From positions 1-64,000 of the forward strand of contig NZ_JADEYH010000021.1 in NCBI RefSeq assembly GCF_017114865.1: a stretch of DNA of 64,000 nt, written 5' to 3'. The notes below the pieces were generated by a model. That model searched no databases, was not told where the DNA came from, and was given only the letters and a program-made list of their open reading frames with translations. Positions 44,131 through 53,308 of this stretch are shown here, piece by piece (within the stretch, counting starts at the first letter, position 1; each line of letters opens with the position of its first letter). This stretch comes from Streptomyces verrucosisporus (lineage in GTDB: Bacteria; Actinomycetota; Actinomycetes; Streptomycetales; Streptomycetaceae). A program made the translations under genes and the position numbers.

Positions 44131-45104
44131 CGTGCTCCCGCCTTCGCCAGTCGTGCCGTGTCGTCTTCCCCCACCGTGTCCGGGCCGCCCCCGTGGGCGA
44201 TCTCCAGGAACGCCTCCTCCAGGGAGGCCGAGCGGGCGTCCAGGCCCGTCAGCTCCACGCCCTCCTGCCGTGCCCACAGCAGGAGTTCGGTCAGCGACTC
44301 CTGCAGCCGGCCGGTGCGGATCTCCACACCCCGCCCGTGCTCGGCGGCCTTCAGCGACAGCGGGAGCCGGGCGGCCGGCACCCCCTCGGGCAGCGTGAAG
44401 CGGATCCGGGACGGGCGCGAGGCGGTGACCTCGGCAGGCGTGCCGGAGACGACGATCCGCCCCGCCCGCATGATCGCCAGCCGGTCGGCCAGCTCCTCGG
44501 CCTCCTCCAGGTAGTGCGTGGTCAGCACCACGGTCGTACCGCCCTTCCTCAGCTCCCGCACCAGCCGCCAGGTCTCCCGCCGCCCCTCGGCGTCCAGCCC
44601 GGTCGTCGGCTCGTCCAGGAAGAGCACCTCGGGCCGGCCGAGCAGGGCCATGGCCAGGTCCAGCCGCCGCCGCTCGCCGCCGGAGAGCTGCTTGACGCGT
44701 ACGTCCGCACGCGGGGCCAGGCCCACCATCTCCAGCGCCTCCGAGGTGGGGCGGGCCCCACTGGTGCAGCCGGCCCACATCCGCGCGGTCTCGGCGACGG
44801 TCAGGTCGGAGGAGAATCCGCCCTCCTGGAGCATCACCCCGATCCGCGGCCGCACCCGGGCACGCTCGCGGTACGGGTCGTGCCCGAGCACACGCACCCG
44901 GCCGCCGCTGGGCTCGGCCATCCCCTCCAGCACCTCGACGGTGGAGGTCTTGCCCGCACCGTTCGTCCCCAGCAGCGCGAACAGTTCGCCGCGCGCCACG
45001 GAGAACGAGACCCCCCGTACGGCCTCGAAGCCGCCGTCCCCCTTCGCCGGGCCGTAGCGCCGCCGCAGCCCGCTCACCTCGATGACCTGCTCTCCGATCT
45101 CCAT
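44127..45104 (-). CDS. ABC transporter ATP-binding protein
   Basis: The 325-residue ATPase has Walker A GTNGAGKTSTVEV, signature LSGGERRRLDLAMAL, Walker B VLFLDEPTTGLDAEG and switch His in VLTTHYLEEAEE, followed by a DrrA-type C-terminal domain. It is the first gene of the ABC-HK-RR operon. A gap of about 120 bp separates it from the hairpin of the second tRNA-Gly. Confidence 0.93.
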   Translation of the reverse strand: MEIGEQVIEVSGLRRRYGPAKGDGGFEAVRGVSFSVARGELFALLGTNGAGKTSTVEVLEGMAEPSGGRVRVLGHDPYRERARVRPRIGVMLQEGGFSSDLTVAETARMWAGCTSGARPTSEALEMVGLAPRADVRVKQLSGGERRRLDLAMALLGRPEVLFLDEPTTGLDAEGRRETWRLVRELRKGGTTVVLTTHYLEEAEELADRLAIMRAGRIVVSGTPAEVTASRPSRIRFTLPEGVPAARLPLSLKAAEHGRGVEIRTGRLQESLTELLLWARQEGVELTGLDARSASLEEAFLEIAHGGGPDTVGEDDTARLAKAGAR

Positions 45105-45226
45105 GCCACAAGGGTCGCGCGGGGCCGGGGGCGGAAGCAGTGCGGGCTGTCACGAGCGCGCGTGACAAATGTCAACCGGCCGCGGGACAGGGGGAGATGA
45201 GGGGATGTGACATGAAGCACACGAAT

Positions 45227-45256
45227 AAGGCCCCGGTCCTGGGGGACCGGGGCCTT
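45227..45256 (-). terminator. hairpin terminator of second tRNA-Gly
   Basis: AAGGCCCCGGTCC and its complement form a 13-bp stem with a 4-base loop, 7 bp beyond the tRNA 3' end. The stem core matches the hairpin behind the first tRNA-Gly. Confidence 0.78.
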
Positions 45257-45263
45257 CTCCCTG

Positions 45264-45336
45264 AGCGGACGACGAGGCTCGAACTCGCGACCTCAACCTT
45301 GGCAAGGTTGCGCTCTACCAACTGAGCTACGTCCGC
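45264..45336 (-). tRNA. tRNA-Gly (anticodon GCC), second copy
   Basis: A 73-base cloverleaf with the same acceptor (GCGGACG) and D-arm as the copy at 41245. The anticodon stem differs by compensatory changes (CAACC/GGTTG), with loop TTGCCAA. T-loop TTCGAGC is normal. It is in the same orientation as the first copy, about 3.95 kb away. Confidence 0.95.
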
Positions 45337-45410
45337 GTGCGACCTCCCGGCTCTCACCGAGCGGCGCGCCTTCACTCTACCGGATCCCGGAGACCCAGTG
45401 GAGTGAGCGG

Positions 45411-45482
45411 AGCGGGTGACAGGAATCGCACACTGCGCCTCCCTCTTGGAAAGAGGGCGCTCTACTACTGAGCTACACCCGC
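45411..45482 (-). tRNA. tRNA-Gly (anticodon TCC) with aberrant D- and T-arms
   Basis: Acceptor GCGGGTG/CACCCGC, D-stem GCTC/GAGC, anticodon stem CCCTC/GAGGG and loop TTTCCAA are intact, so the identity is Gly. The D-loop is AGTAGTA and lacks the G18-G19 pair. The T-arm reads GCAGTGTGCGATTCCTGT: GTGC stands where GTTC (the GTPsiC sequence) is universal, and the stem pairs only if one T is bulged. The two neighbouring tRNAs are normal, so this is not a sequencing-wide effect. It may be a specialised or decayed tRNA. Confidence 0.75.
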
Positions 45483-45583
45483 GTGACCACCTTGGTTCCG
45501 GCCGTTTCCGGCCGCCCCCGGCGGTGTGCTCCAGACTCTAGCCGATCACCCGGGGTTCCTGGCAAGTCGGCCCGGGGACGGGC

Positions 45584-45937
45584 TCAGCGCGACTCCTCGC
45601 CCCCGGCACCGGAGGCGGCTGCGTGGGCCTCGTCGAAGGCCTCGTAGACCTTCTTGGGGATGCGGCCGCGAGGCGGCACCTCGAAGCCGTGCGACCGGGC
45701 CCAGGCCCGCACCGCGGACGGGTCCGGCGCGACGGAGGTGTGCTGGAAGGTCTTCCCGGACCTGGCGCGCTTGCGGCCGGCCCGCACATAGGGGGCGAGA
45801 CCCATGCGCAGTTTCTTCGCGTTCTCGCGGTTGAGATCGATCTCGTACGACTTGCCGTCGAGGCCGAAGGCGACCGTTTCCGATGCTTCCCCGCCGTCGA
45901 TGTCGTCGGAGAGTGTGACCACCACACGCTGTGCCAC
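45584..45937 (-). CDS. lsrL: Lsr2-family nucleoid protein (LsrL-like)
   Basis: The GTG at 45937 follows AAGGA with a nine-base spacer, giving 117 residues that begin MAQRVVVTLSDDIDGGEA. An N-terminal Lsr2 dimerisation domain (about 1-60) is followed by a linker and the C-terminal DNA-binding domain with the AT-hook-like RGR (PPRGRIPKKVYEAF). Lsr2 bridges AT-rich DNA and silences it. Position next to purS matches the second S. coelicolor paralogue (lsrL, SCO4076 as I recall) rather than lsr2 itself. Confidence 0.88.
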   Translation of the reverse strand: MAQRVVVTLSDDIDGGEASETVAFGLDGKSYEIDLNRENAKKLRMGLAPYVRAGRKRARSGKTFQHTSVAPDPSAVRAWARSHGFEVPPRGRIPKKVYEAFDEAHAAASGAGGEESR

Positions 45938-46271
45938 GGATATCGGTCCTTTCGGGAGGATCGTATGCGGAAACACTTCGAAACCACTTCCTGACGTGCG
46001 GTGATATCGGTGTTCCCGGCGATCGGTGTCAATGCCCTTTCCTTTGTACAGCGGCAGGCATTGTCTGGTGAAGCGGATGAATTGCCGCCCGCGTGTCATG
46101 CCGCGAACGCGACTTTACTTTTCCGGCGCCGATTCGTGCAGTGCTTCCCGGTGTTTTCCGGGGCGCCGATACCCGACCGTGACCGGGGCGGCCCGTATCT
46201 ACGCGAGTAGAATTTTCCGCCGGGTACGCTGAAGCGGCAGCCTCCAGCACCAACACCCACCGGGAGTACCT
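45938..46271. other. AT-richer divergent region between lsrL and purS
   Basis: This 334-bp gap is clearly less GC-rich than its surroundings, especially 46005-46240 (runs such as TTTACTTTTCC, TTCCTTTGTACA and AGAATTTTCC). TAGAAT at 46208-46213 and TACGCT at 46225-46230 are candidate -10 boxes for purS. The region is a plausible target for the Lsr2-type protein encoded beside it. Confidence 0.5.
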
Positions 46272-46538
46272 GTGGCTCGCGTCGTAGTCGACGTCATGCT
46301 CAAGCCGGAGATCCTCGACCCCCAGGGCCAGGCGGTTCAGCGTGCGCTGCCCCGGCTGGGCTACGAGGGCATCTCGGACGTCCGCCAGGGCAAGCGCTTC
46401 GAGCTCGAGGTGGAGGGTCCGGTCGACGACGACGCCCTCGCCCGTATCCACCAGCTCGCCGAGACGTTCCTCGCCAACACCGTGATCGAGGACTTCACCG
46501 TGCGCGTCGAGGAGCGCGAAGAGGTGACCCCCGCATGA
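46272..46538 (+). CDS. purS: PurS subunit of FGAM synthase
   Basis: The 88-residue protein (GTG start) has the PurS fold: VVVDVMLKPEILDPQGQAVQ then GKRFELEVEG. It bridges PurQ and PurL in the three-part FGAM synthase complex of Gram-positives. It overlaps purQ by ATGA. Confidence 0.95.
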   Translation: MARVVVDVMLKPEILDPQGQAVQRALPRLGYEGISDVRQGKRFELEVEGPVDDDALARIHQLAETFLANTVIEDFTVRVEEREEVTPA

Positions 46539-47208
46539 CGACCCGCATCGGAGTCGTCACCTTCCCCGGCTCCCTCGACGACGTGGACGCCCGGCGCGCC
46601 ATCAGCCTCGCCGGCGCCGAGCCGGTCGCCCTGTGGCACCGCGACAGGAGCCTGCACCAGGTGGACGCCGTCGTCCTCCCCGGCGGCTTCTCCTACGGCG
46701 ACTACCTGCGCTGCGGCGCCATCGCCCGTTTCTCGCCGGTGATGGAGACGGTCGTCGAGCAGGCCCGCGCCGGCCTGCCGGTGCTCGGCATCTGCAACGG
46801 CTTCCAGGTCCTGTGCGAGTCGCACCTGCTGCCCGGCGCGCTGACCCGCAACGACCACCTCCACTTCGTCTGCCGCGACCAGCGGCTGCGCGTGGAGAAC
46901 GCGGACACCGCCTGGACCTCCGACTACACCGAGGGGCAGGAGATCACCGTCCCGCTCAAGAACGGCGAGGGCGGCTACGTCGCCGACGAGCGCACCCTGG
47001 ACGAGCTGGAGGCGACCGGCCGGGTCGTCTTCCGCTACCTGGACGTCAACCCCAACGGCTCCCGCCGCGACATCGCCGGCATCACCAACGAGGCGGGCAA
47101 CGTCGTCGGCCTCATGCCCCACCCCGAGCACGCCGTCGAGGCCCTGACCGGGCCCACCACCGACGGGCTGGGATTCTTCACCTCGGTTCTGAAGAAGCTG
47201 GTCACCTC

Positions 47209-47212
<4 letters not shown>
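46535..47212 (+). CDS. purQ: PurQ, glutaminase subunit of FGAM synthase
   Basis: The 225-residue class I amidotransferase has the nucleophile Cys in VLGICNGFQVLCE, the oxyanion region VVLPGGFSYGDYLRCG and the His-x-Glu pair in MPHPEHAVEAL. It supplies ammonia to PurL. It overlaps purL by four bases. Confidence 0.96.
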
Positions 47213-49458
<2,246 letters not shown>

Positions 49459-49466
49459 CGCCCGCG

Positions 49467-49526
49467 ACGGCGGCCGTACGACGGCCGCCGTGCCCCGCCG
49501 CCCGGGACACGGGCGGCGGGGCACGG
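49467..49526 (+). terminator. two overlapping hairpins after purL
   Basis: The first hairpin (49467-49491) has an 11-bp stem with a 3-base loop. The second (49488-49526) has a 17-bp perfect stem and a 5-base loop and shares its first four bases with the end of the first. They end the purSQL transcript and would also stop traffic from the minus strand. Confidence 0.75.
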
Positions 49527-50187
49527 CATCGGTGGTGGCCAGCCACAGCCGGAAGAGCACGCCGTCCACGTCGGGATCCTCGTGCCAGGACCACCAGACG
49601 TCACGCAGCCGGGGAAGGATGAGGCCCCCGGGCACAACCTGGGAAAGCCACGGACGCGGAATCTCCCGGACGGAGCAGGTGGCCACGATGCGGTCGTACG
49701 GCGCACGCTCCGGACACCCTTCGGCTCCATCGCCGGTGACGACGCGCGGCTCCACGCCGGCGACCTTCAGGTTCCTCACCGCTTGGTCGGCCAGGGCCGG
49801 GTCCACTTCCACGGTGGTCACCGGGTCCGGCCCGAGCCGATGGGCCGGAAGAGCGGCGTTCCATCCGGTCCCCGTTCCCACCTCCAGCACCCGCTCCGTG
49901 CCGTACGGCTTCGCCATGTGGAGCAGGCGCACAACGATGGACGGGGCGGAGGCGGAGCATGACGCCCAGCGGTCGCCGTCGCCCGGATCGGCTCCATCGT
50001 TGACCTGTGTCACCACGGGCTCGTCCGCGTAGGCAGCGCCGAGCCGGACGTCCGGAGCCTCACCGCGCTCGTACGGCATGAGGTCGTCCCCCAGCCACAC
50101 CTTCTCGGGAAGAAACAGATGGCGGGGGACTCCTTCAACCGCTGCCCGCCACTCGGGAGCCAGGGGAAACGGTGACGTCTCGTCCAA
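49519..50187 (-). pseudogene. PCMT-like SAM methyltransferase, 3' end lost
   Basis: From a TTG at 50187 the frame encodes the N-terminal part of a protein-L-isoaspartate-methyltransferase-like enzyme: WRAAVEGVPRHLFLPEKVWL, DEPVVTQVNDGADPGDGDR and motif I VLEVGTGTGWNAALPAHRLG, then VTTVEVDPALADQAVRNLK and PYDRIVATCSVREIP. After VVPGG the usual C-terminal domain is replaced by a short tract ending FRLWLATTDA, and no stop occurs before the antisense of purL. I read this as a decayed or truncated gene. Expression is doubtful. Confidence 0.6.
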
Positions 50188-50404
50188 CTGCCGGTGGCCC
50201 GCGCCCGTGCGGGCCCCTCACGGGGAGGAGATGTGCGCGAAGCGCACATCTCCTCCAACCGCCGAGTGCGAGCGCGGCGAGCGGCCACAGCCACCAGACG
50301 GCAGGGCTGATGATCAGCGACACGACGAGGAGGACACCGGGGCTGGCCTTCACGGTCAGGCAGGCGCAGCCCAGCGGGTCGGGCGCTCGCTCGGTCTTCG
50401 TCAC
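50135..50404 (-). CDS. possible small membrane protein
   Basis: A GTG at 50404 opens an 89-residue frame with a convincing membrane helix (LLVVSLIISPAVWWLWPLAALAL) but a tail that overlaps the methyltransferase start out of frame and contains the hairpin at 50224-50256. No ribosome binding site is evident. It may be the remnant of a two-gene unit with the methyltransferase. Confidence 0.3.
   Translation of the reverse strand: MTKTERAPDPLGCACLTVKASPGVLLVVSLIISPAVWWLWPLAALALGGWRRCALRAHLLPVRGPHGRGPPAVGRDVTVSPGSRVAGSG
50224..50256. repeat. perfect 15-bp stem-loop with embedded Shine-Dalgarno words
   Basis: GGAGGAGATGTGCGC, a GAA loop and the exact complement form the strongest hairpin of the island. 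Both strands read GGAGGAG followed by ATG. It is in the leader of the methyltransferase remnant. Confidence 0.7.
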
Positions 50405-50433
50405 GCTGCCGGCCTGGTGGAGCGTGTCAGCGG

Positions 50434-50565
50434 GCGGACGGCCGGCTGAAGGCCGTGTACGAGTCCCGGGTTTACCAGGGGATCGGCCGACAGCAGCCGT
50501 TTCCCGACCCGCCCGTCTTCGCCGCCCTGATGCGCGACCCCCTCAAGGCGACCACCGGGATGTGA
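50434..50565 (+). pseudogene. orphan 3' coding fragment
   Basis: The frame ADGRLKAVYESRVYQGIGRQ, followed by PFPDPPVFAALMRDP and a TGA, has natural composition and codon use, whereas upstream it becomes Cys/Arg noise. It looks like the last 43 codons of a gene whose front is gone. I do not recognise the family. Confidence 0.35.
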
Positions 50566-50566
50566 C

Positions 50567-51049
50567 CTACGTGGCCGGCGTCCGGTCCACCATGGCCACC
50601 CGTACATCCCTGATGTCCGCCAGCTCCCCGTTCTCGATCTCCACATCCAGGGGAGCGGTCTCGCCCTTCTTGGACTTGCCCGGGCCGAGCTTGTCCGCCG
50701 TCACCCCTGTCGAGCCCAGCACGTCACCATCGGCGTCCAGGAACTCCAGTCCGACGAAATAGTTCGCGGCCTCCTCGCCGCTGTTGGTGATCCGGTATTC
50801 CACCACGTAGGCGTTCTCACCCCACGTGTCGTGGTCCCGCACTCCGGACGCGGTGATCTCCACGTCCCGCCCCGCGCCACCCTCTCCGGCCTCCGCCTCC
50901 ACACCGGAGGATCCGGCCGCCTCCGCCGACTCCTCCGCCGTGGCAGCGGGGGCCTTCTCCGTGTCGGTGGAGTCCCCGGAGTCGGAGCAAGCGGTCAGTC
51001 CTCCCACCGCAGCAACCACCGAAGCCGCGACCAGCCCGATCTTTCGCAT
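50567..51049 (-). CDS. lipoprotein with FxLYD-like domain
   Basis: The ATG at 51049 (AGAGGA upstream) gives 160 residues: a signal peptide with lipobox LTAC, an acidic Ala/Glu/Thr spacer (about 25-60), and a beta-sandwich (VEITASGVRDHDTWGENAYV, ITNSGEEAANYFVGLEFLDA, then GPGKSKKGETAPLDV) of the FxLYD type. It should be anchored on the outer face of the membrane. It is the only apparently intact gene of the 49.5-52.4 kb island. Confidence 0.78.
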   Translation of the reverse strand: MRKIGLVAASVVAAVGGLTACSDSGDSTDTEKAPAATAEESAEAAGSSGVEAEAGEGGAGRDVEITASGVRDHDTWGENAYVVEYRITNSGEEAANYFVGLEFLDADGDVLGSTGVTADKLGPGKSKKGETAPLDVEIENGELADIRDVRVAMVDRTPAT

Positions 51050-51220
51050 GATGTCCTCTCTGGTGATCATTGCGGTATCAGGAGCGTAGTGGCACCGCTG
51101 ACTCCTCCGCCGCCCAAACCACCGATTCCACTCAGACACCATCCGCTTATCGACCACGGGGTTGCTCTGGTCGAACAGGGTTCCTGATCGGGTGATCGCG
51201 CGAGAGTCAGCGCATGACAG

Positions 51221-51275
51221 CAGGGCCTCTTGGTAGCTCGGGGGTGCGAACCAAACCAAGCGCCAGGAGGCCCTG
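51221..51275. repeat. inverted repeat, possible insertion-sequence end or terminator
   Basis: CAGGGCCTC-T-TGG and CCA-G-GAGGCCCTG are inverted around a 29-base loop. It lies between the lipoprotein gene and an insertion-sequence-associated remnant, so it could be the outer end of an old element. Confidence 0.4.
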
Positions 51276-51387
51276 TTGCCGCAGTCTTTCGCGCTCGCGT
51301 GCGTGGAGTCCAACCCGTCGTCCCCATCGTGTGACTGCCTCGCGCACAGGTTCGGCAACGCGGCGAACCCGCCATCGCGCCCCGCTC

Positions 51388-51579
51388 CGGCTCCGCTACT
51401 GACGAAGACGGCTCGGCCAGCACCTCGGCCATCGTCGCCCGGGCATCCACCAGCCGCTGAAGCGAGCGTTCCGCATCCCCGAGCGCGGCCTGCACCCGCT
51501 CGGCCTCCTCCCGCAACCCCGCGATCTCTTCCCGGACCCTTTTCTCCCGGGCCTCCAGCAGACCAAGCACCGACGGCAC
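51388..51579 (-). pseudogene. coiled-coil fragment, probably insertion-sequence accessory remnant
   Basis: The frame VPSVLGLLEAREKRVREEIA, continuing through GLREEAERVQAALGDAERSL to ATMAEVLAEP, is a clean coiled coil. From memory it is like small proteins found beside Streptomyces transposase genes. It lacks a proper start context and runs into noise on both sides, so it is a fragment. Confidence 0.45.
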
Positions 51580-51862
51580 CAGCCACCTCCACGAGCCAGA
51601 CGAGCGGACGAACCACACCCATCTCTCCCGTCCCTGAACGGAGTTCATGCCCACCCACCCCGAACCAACCGACCACGTTCGGAAAGCGGATGGCGTCTCA
51701 GCCCTCGCACCCGGCACAGGCGAAACACCGCCCCGGCGGCGTATGAGGCGTCCCTTCGGAGCGGTTCCTCGAAGTCTGGCCGCGCATACGGCGCTGAGCT
51801 TGTCGTTTGACCTCGTCTGTCACCCGGCCTGCTGATCTGTGGTTCTTCCCGCGACAGCGGAG

Positions 51863-51918
51863 GCGGCCGTTCTCCAGGCTTCGAGATGTCGAGTCACGAA
51901 GCACGAGAGAACGGCCGC
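51863..51918. repeat. nested long hairpin
   Basis: Outer 12-bp arms GCGGCCGTTCTC / GAGAACGGCCGC (51863-51874, 51907-51918) and inner 6-bp arms GCTTCG / CGAAGC (51878-51883, 51897-51902) form an extended stem with a 13-base loop. It lies just before a transposase remnant. Confidence 0.6.
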
Positions 51919-51960
51919 TGTGTATGAGTCTCCCGGTCCACACGCCCGCGGGCGAGGCGT

Positions 51961-52065
51961 TCGACACCGGCGGACGTGGAGCACTGGTGGCAGGCCTTCC
52001 TCCGCGGATTCGACCTTGAGCACACCTTCCGGCTCATGAAACAGACCCTCGGCTGGCCGGCCCGA
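51961..52065 (+). pseudogene. transposase C-terminal remnant
   Basis: The tract WWQAFLRGFDLEHTFRLMKQ followed by TLGW is the conserved YREK/DDE-type catalytic-Glu region of a Streptomyces transposase. Nothing upstream continues the enzyme and the downstream sequence departs from the family. It is a fragment of about 35 residues. Confidence 0.65.
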
Positions 52066-52152
52066 TCGGGGGCCGGCCGCCCGGGCCGCCGGCCCCGGCG
52101 TCCGTTCCGAGCCGGGCATCGCCCGGCTGCTTCTGAGACGACACCGGCGACG

Positions 52153-52344
52153 ATTTCCACGCCGGTCCACGTCGGTCTGCCGCTGCCGGATGCCGTACCG
52201 GTGGGCGGATGCGCTCACTGCGACCGGTACGAACGCGACCGGGACCGGGCGCGGGCAGCCGGGGACCGGTCGGCGGAGTCCGATGCGCACGTGCTGTGGC
52301 GGTGGCACAGTCTCCGCGCCCATGGGTGGAGCCGGTCCGTATGA
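52153..52344 (+). pseudogene. remnant of a small Cys-containing Streptomyces protein
   Basis: In the same frame as the transposase remnant, the segment GCAHCDRYERDRDRARAAGD, then RSAESDAHVLWRWH, fits small Streptomyces proteins with a C-x2-C pair, a GDxS step and a final RxH. No start codon or ribosome binding site precedes it, so the 5' end seems lost. Confidence 0.4.
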
Positions 52345-52402
52345 GCGTCGGCCGAGCCGCCCCGACCGGTGGGTAACCGCCTGTTCCGGCCACGCGGCGT
52401 TC

Positions 52403-52408
52403 TACTCT
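52403..52408 (+). promoter_or_regulatory. -10 box of leaderless promoter
   Basis: TACTCT lies six bases before the ATG at 52415, with no ribosome binding site. Confidence 0.5.
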
Positions 52409-52414
52409 GACGCC

Positions 52415-53221
52415 ATGCCTCCGGTGAAGCGCAAGCCCAGGACGTACGACCCGGCCCTGGTGCGGGCCGGGCTCATCGGGCAGGTGGAGGCCGTGCGCAA
52501 CGCCGTGCACGGCCTCACCCCCGACCAGCTGGCCCGGCCCTCCGGGCTGCCCGGCTGGGACGTACGCCATCTGGTGGTCCACATCGCCGGGCAGATCGAG
52601 GCGGTGCCCCGGCTGCTCGCCGAGCCCCCGCCCCGGGCCGCCGCGCCGCAGACGGACCTGAACGCCTGGGCGGTGTCCGTGGCCGGCGCCGCCCACGAGC
52701 TGGACGAGGCGACCCGCAGGCACGCGCGGGCGTACGAGGAGGACGCGGCCCGCGCGGTGGACGAGGCCGTCGAGGAGCTGGAGCCGGTGCTGGAGCAGGC
52801 GGTGCGCGCGGACGTGCTGCTGCCGCACTCCTTCGGCGCGATGCGGGCGCTGGACTTCACCGTGACCCGCCTGCTGGAGCTGGTGGTGCACAGCGACGAC
52901 CTCACCCGGGCCACCGGCGTACGCGTCCCGCCGGTCCGCCAGGCCCTGGCGACGACCGTGCGGCTGCTGGCGGACGCGCTGGCCGCCAAGGCGCCCGGCG
53001 CCTCGGTGGAGGTGCGGATCCCGCCCTTCGCGGTCGTCCAGTGCGTGGCGGGTCCGCGGCACACCCGGGGCACCCCGCCGAACGTGGTGGAGACCGATCC
53101 GCTGACCTGGATCCGGCTGGCGACCGGGCGCACCGAGTGGCTCAAGGAGCTGGATGCGGCGCATCTCACAGCGAGCGGCGAGCGCGCGGATCTGCGCGAT
53201 CACCTCCCCGTACTGGAGTGA
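52415..53221 (+). CDS. maleylpyruvate-isomerase/mycothiol-dependent-enzyme family protein with SCP2-like end
   Basis: The 268-residue protein has an N-terminal DinB/MDMPI four-helix domain (LPGWDVRHLVVHIAGQIEAV with the His typical of metal binding, LLELVVHSDDLTRATG) and a C-terminal sterol-carrier-like domain (ASVEVRIPPFAVVQCVAGPR, then TWIRLATGRTEW). Related enzymes use mycothiol as cofactor. It lies directly before purF in Streptomyces, with no known role in purine synthesis. Confidence 0.82.
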   Translation: MPPVKRKPRTYDPALVRAGLIGQVEAVRNAVHGLTPDQLARPSGLPGWDVRHLVVHIAGQIEAVPRLLAEPPPRAAAPQTDLNAWAVSVAGAAHELDEATRRHARAYEEDAARAVDEAVEELEPVLEQAVRADVLLPHSFGAMRALDFTVTRLLELVVHSDDLTRATGVRVPPVRQALATTVRLLADALAAKAPGASVEVRIPPFAVVQCVAGPRHTRGTPPNVVETDPLTWIRLATGRTEWLKELDAAHLTASGERADLRDHLPVLE

Positions 53222-53295
53222 TGACCTGCGGTAAGAGGCCGCCGGGGGCACGGGGGAGCGGCGGTCCCGGGTACTGAGCACCGCGGGACCTGTCC

Positions 53296-53301
53296 TAGAC
53301 T
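53296..53301 (+). promoter_or_regulatory. -10 box of leaderless purF promoter
   Basis: TAGACT is followed by seven bases and the GTG at 53309. CTGAGC 16 bases upstream (53274-53279) is a weak -35 candidate. Confidence 0.6.
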
Positions 53302-53308
53302 CGGTGGC

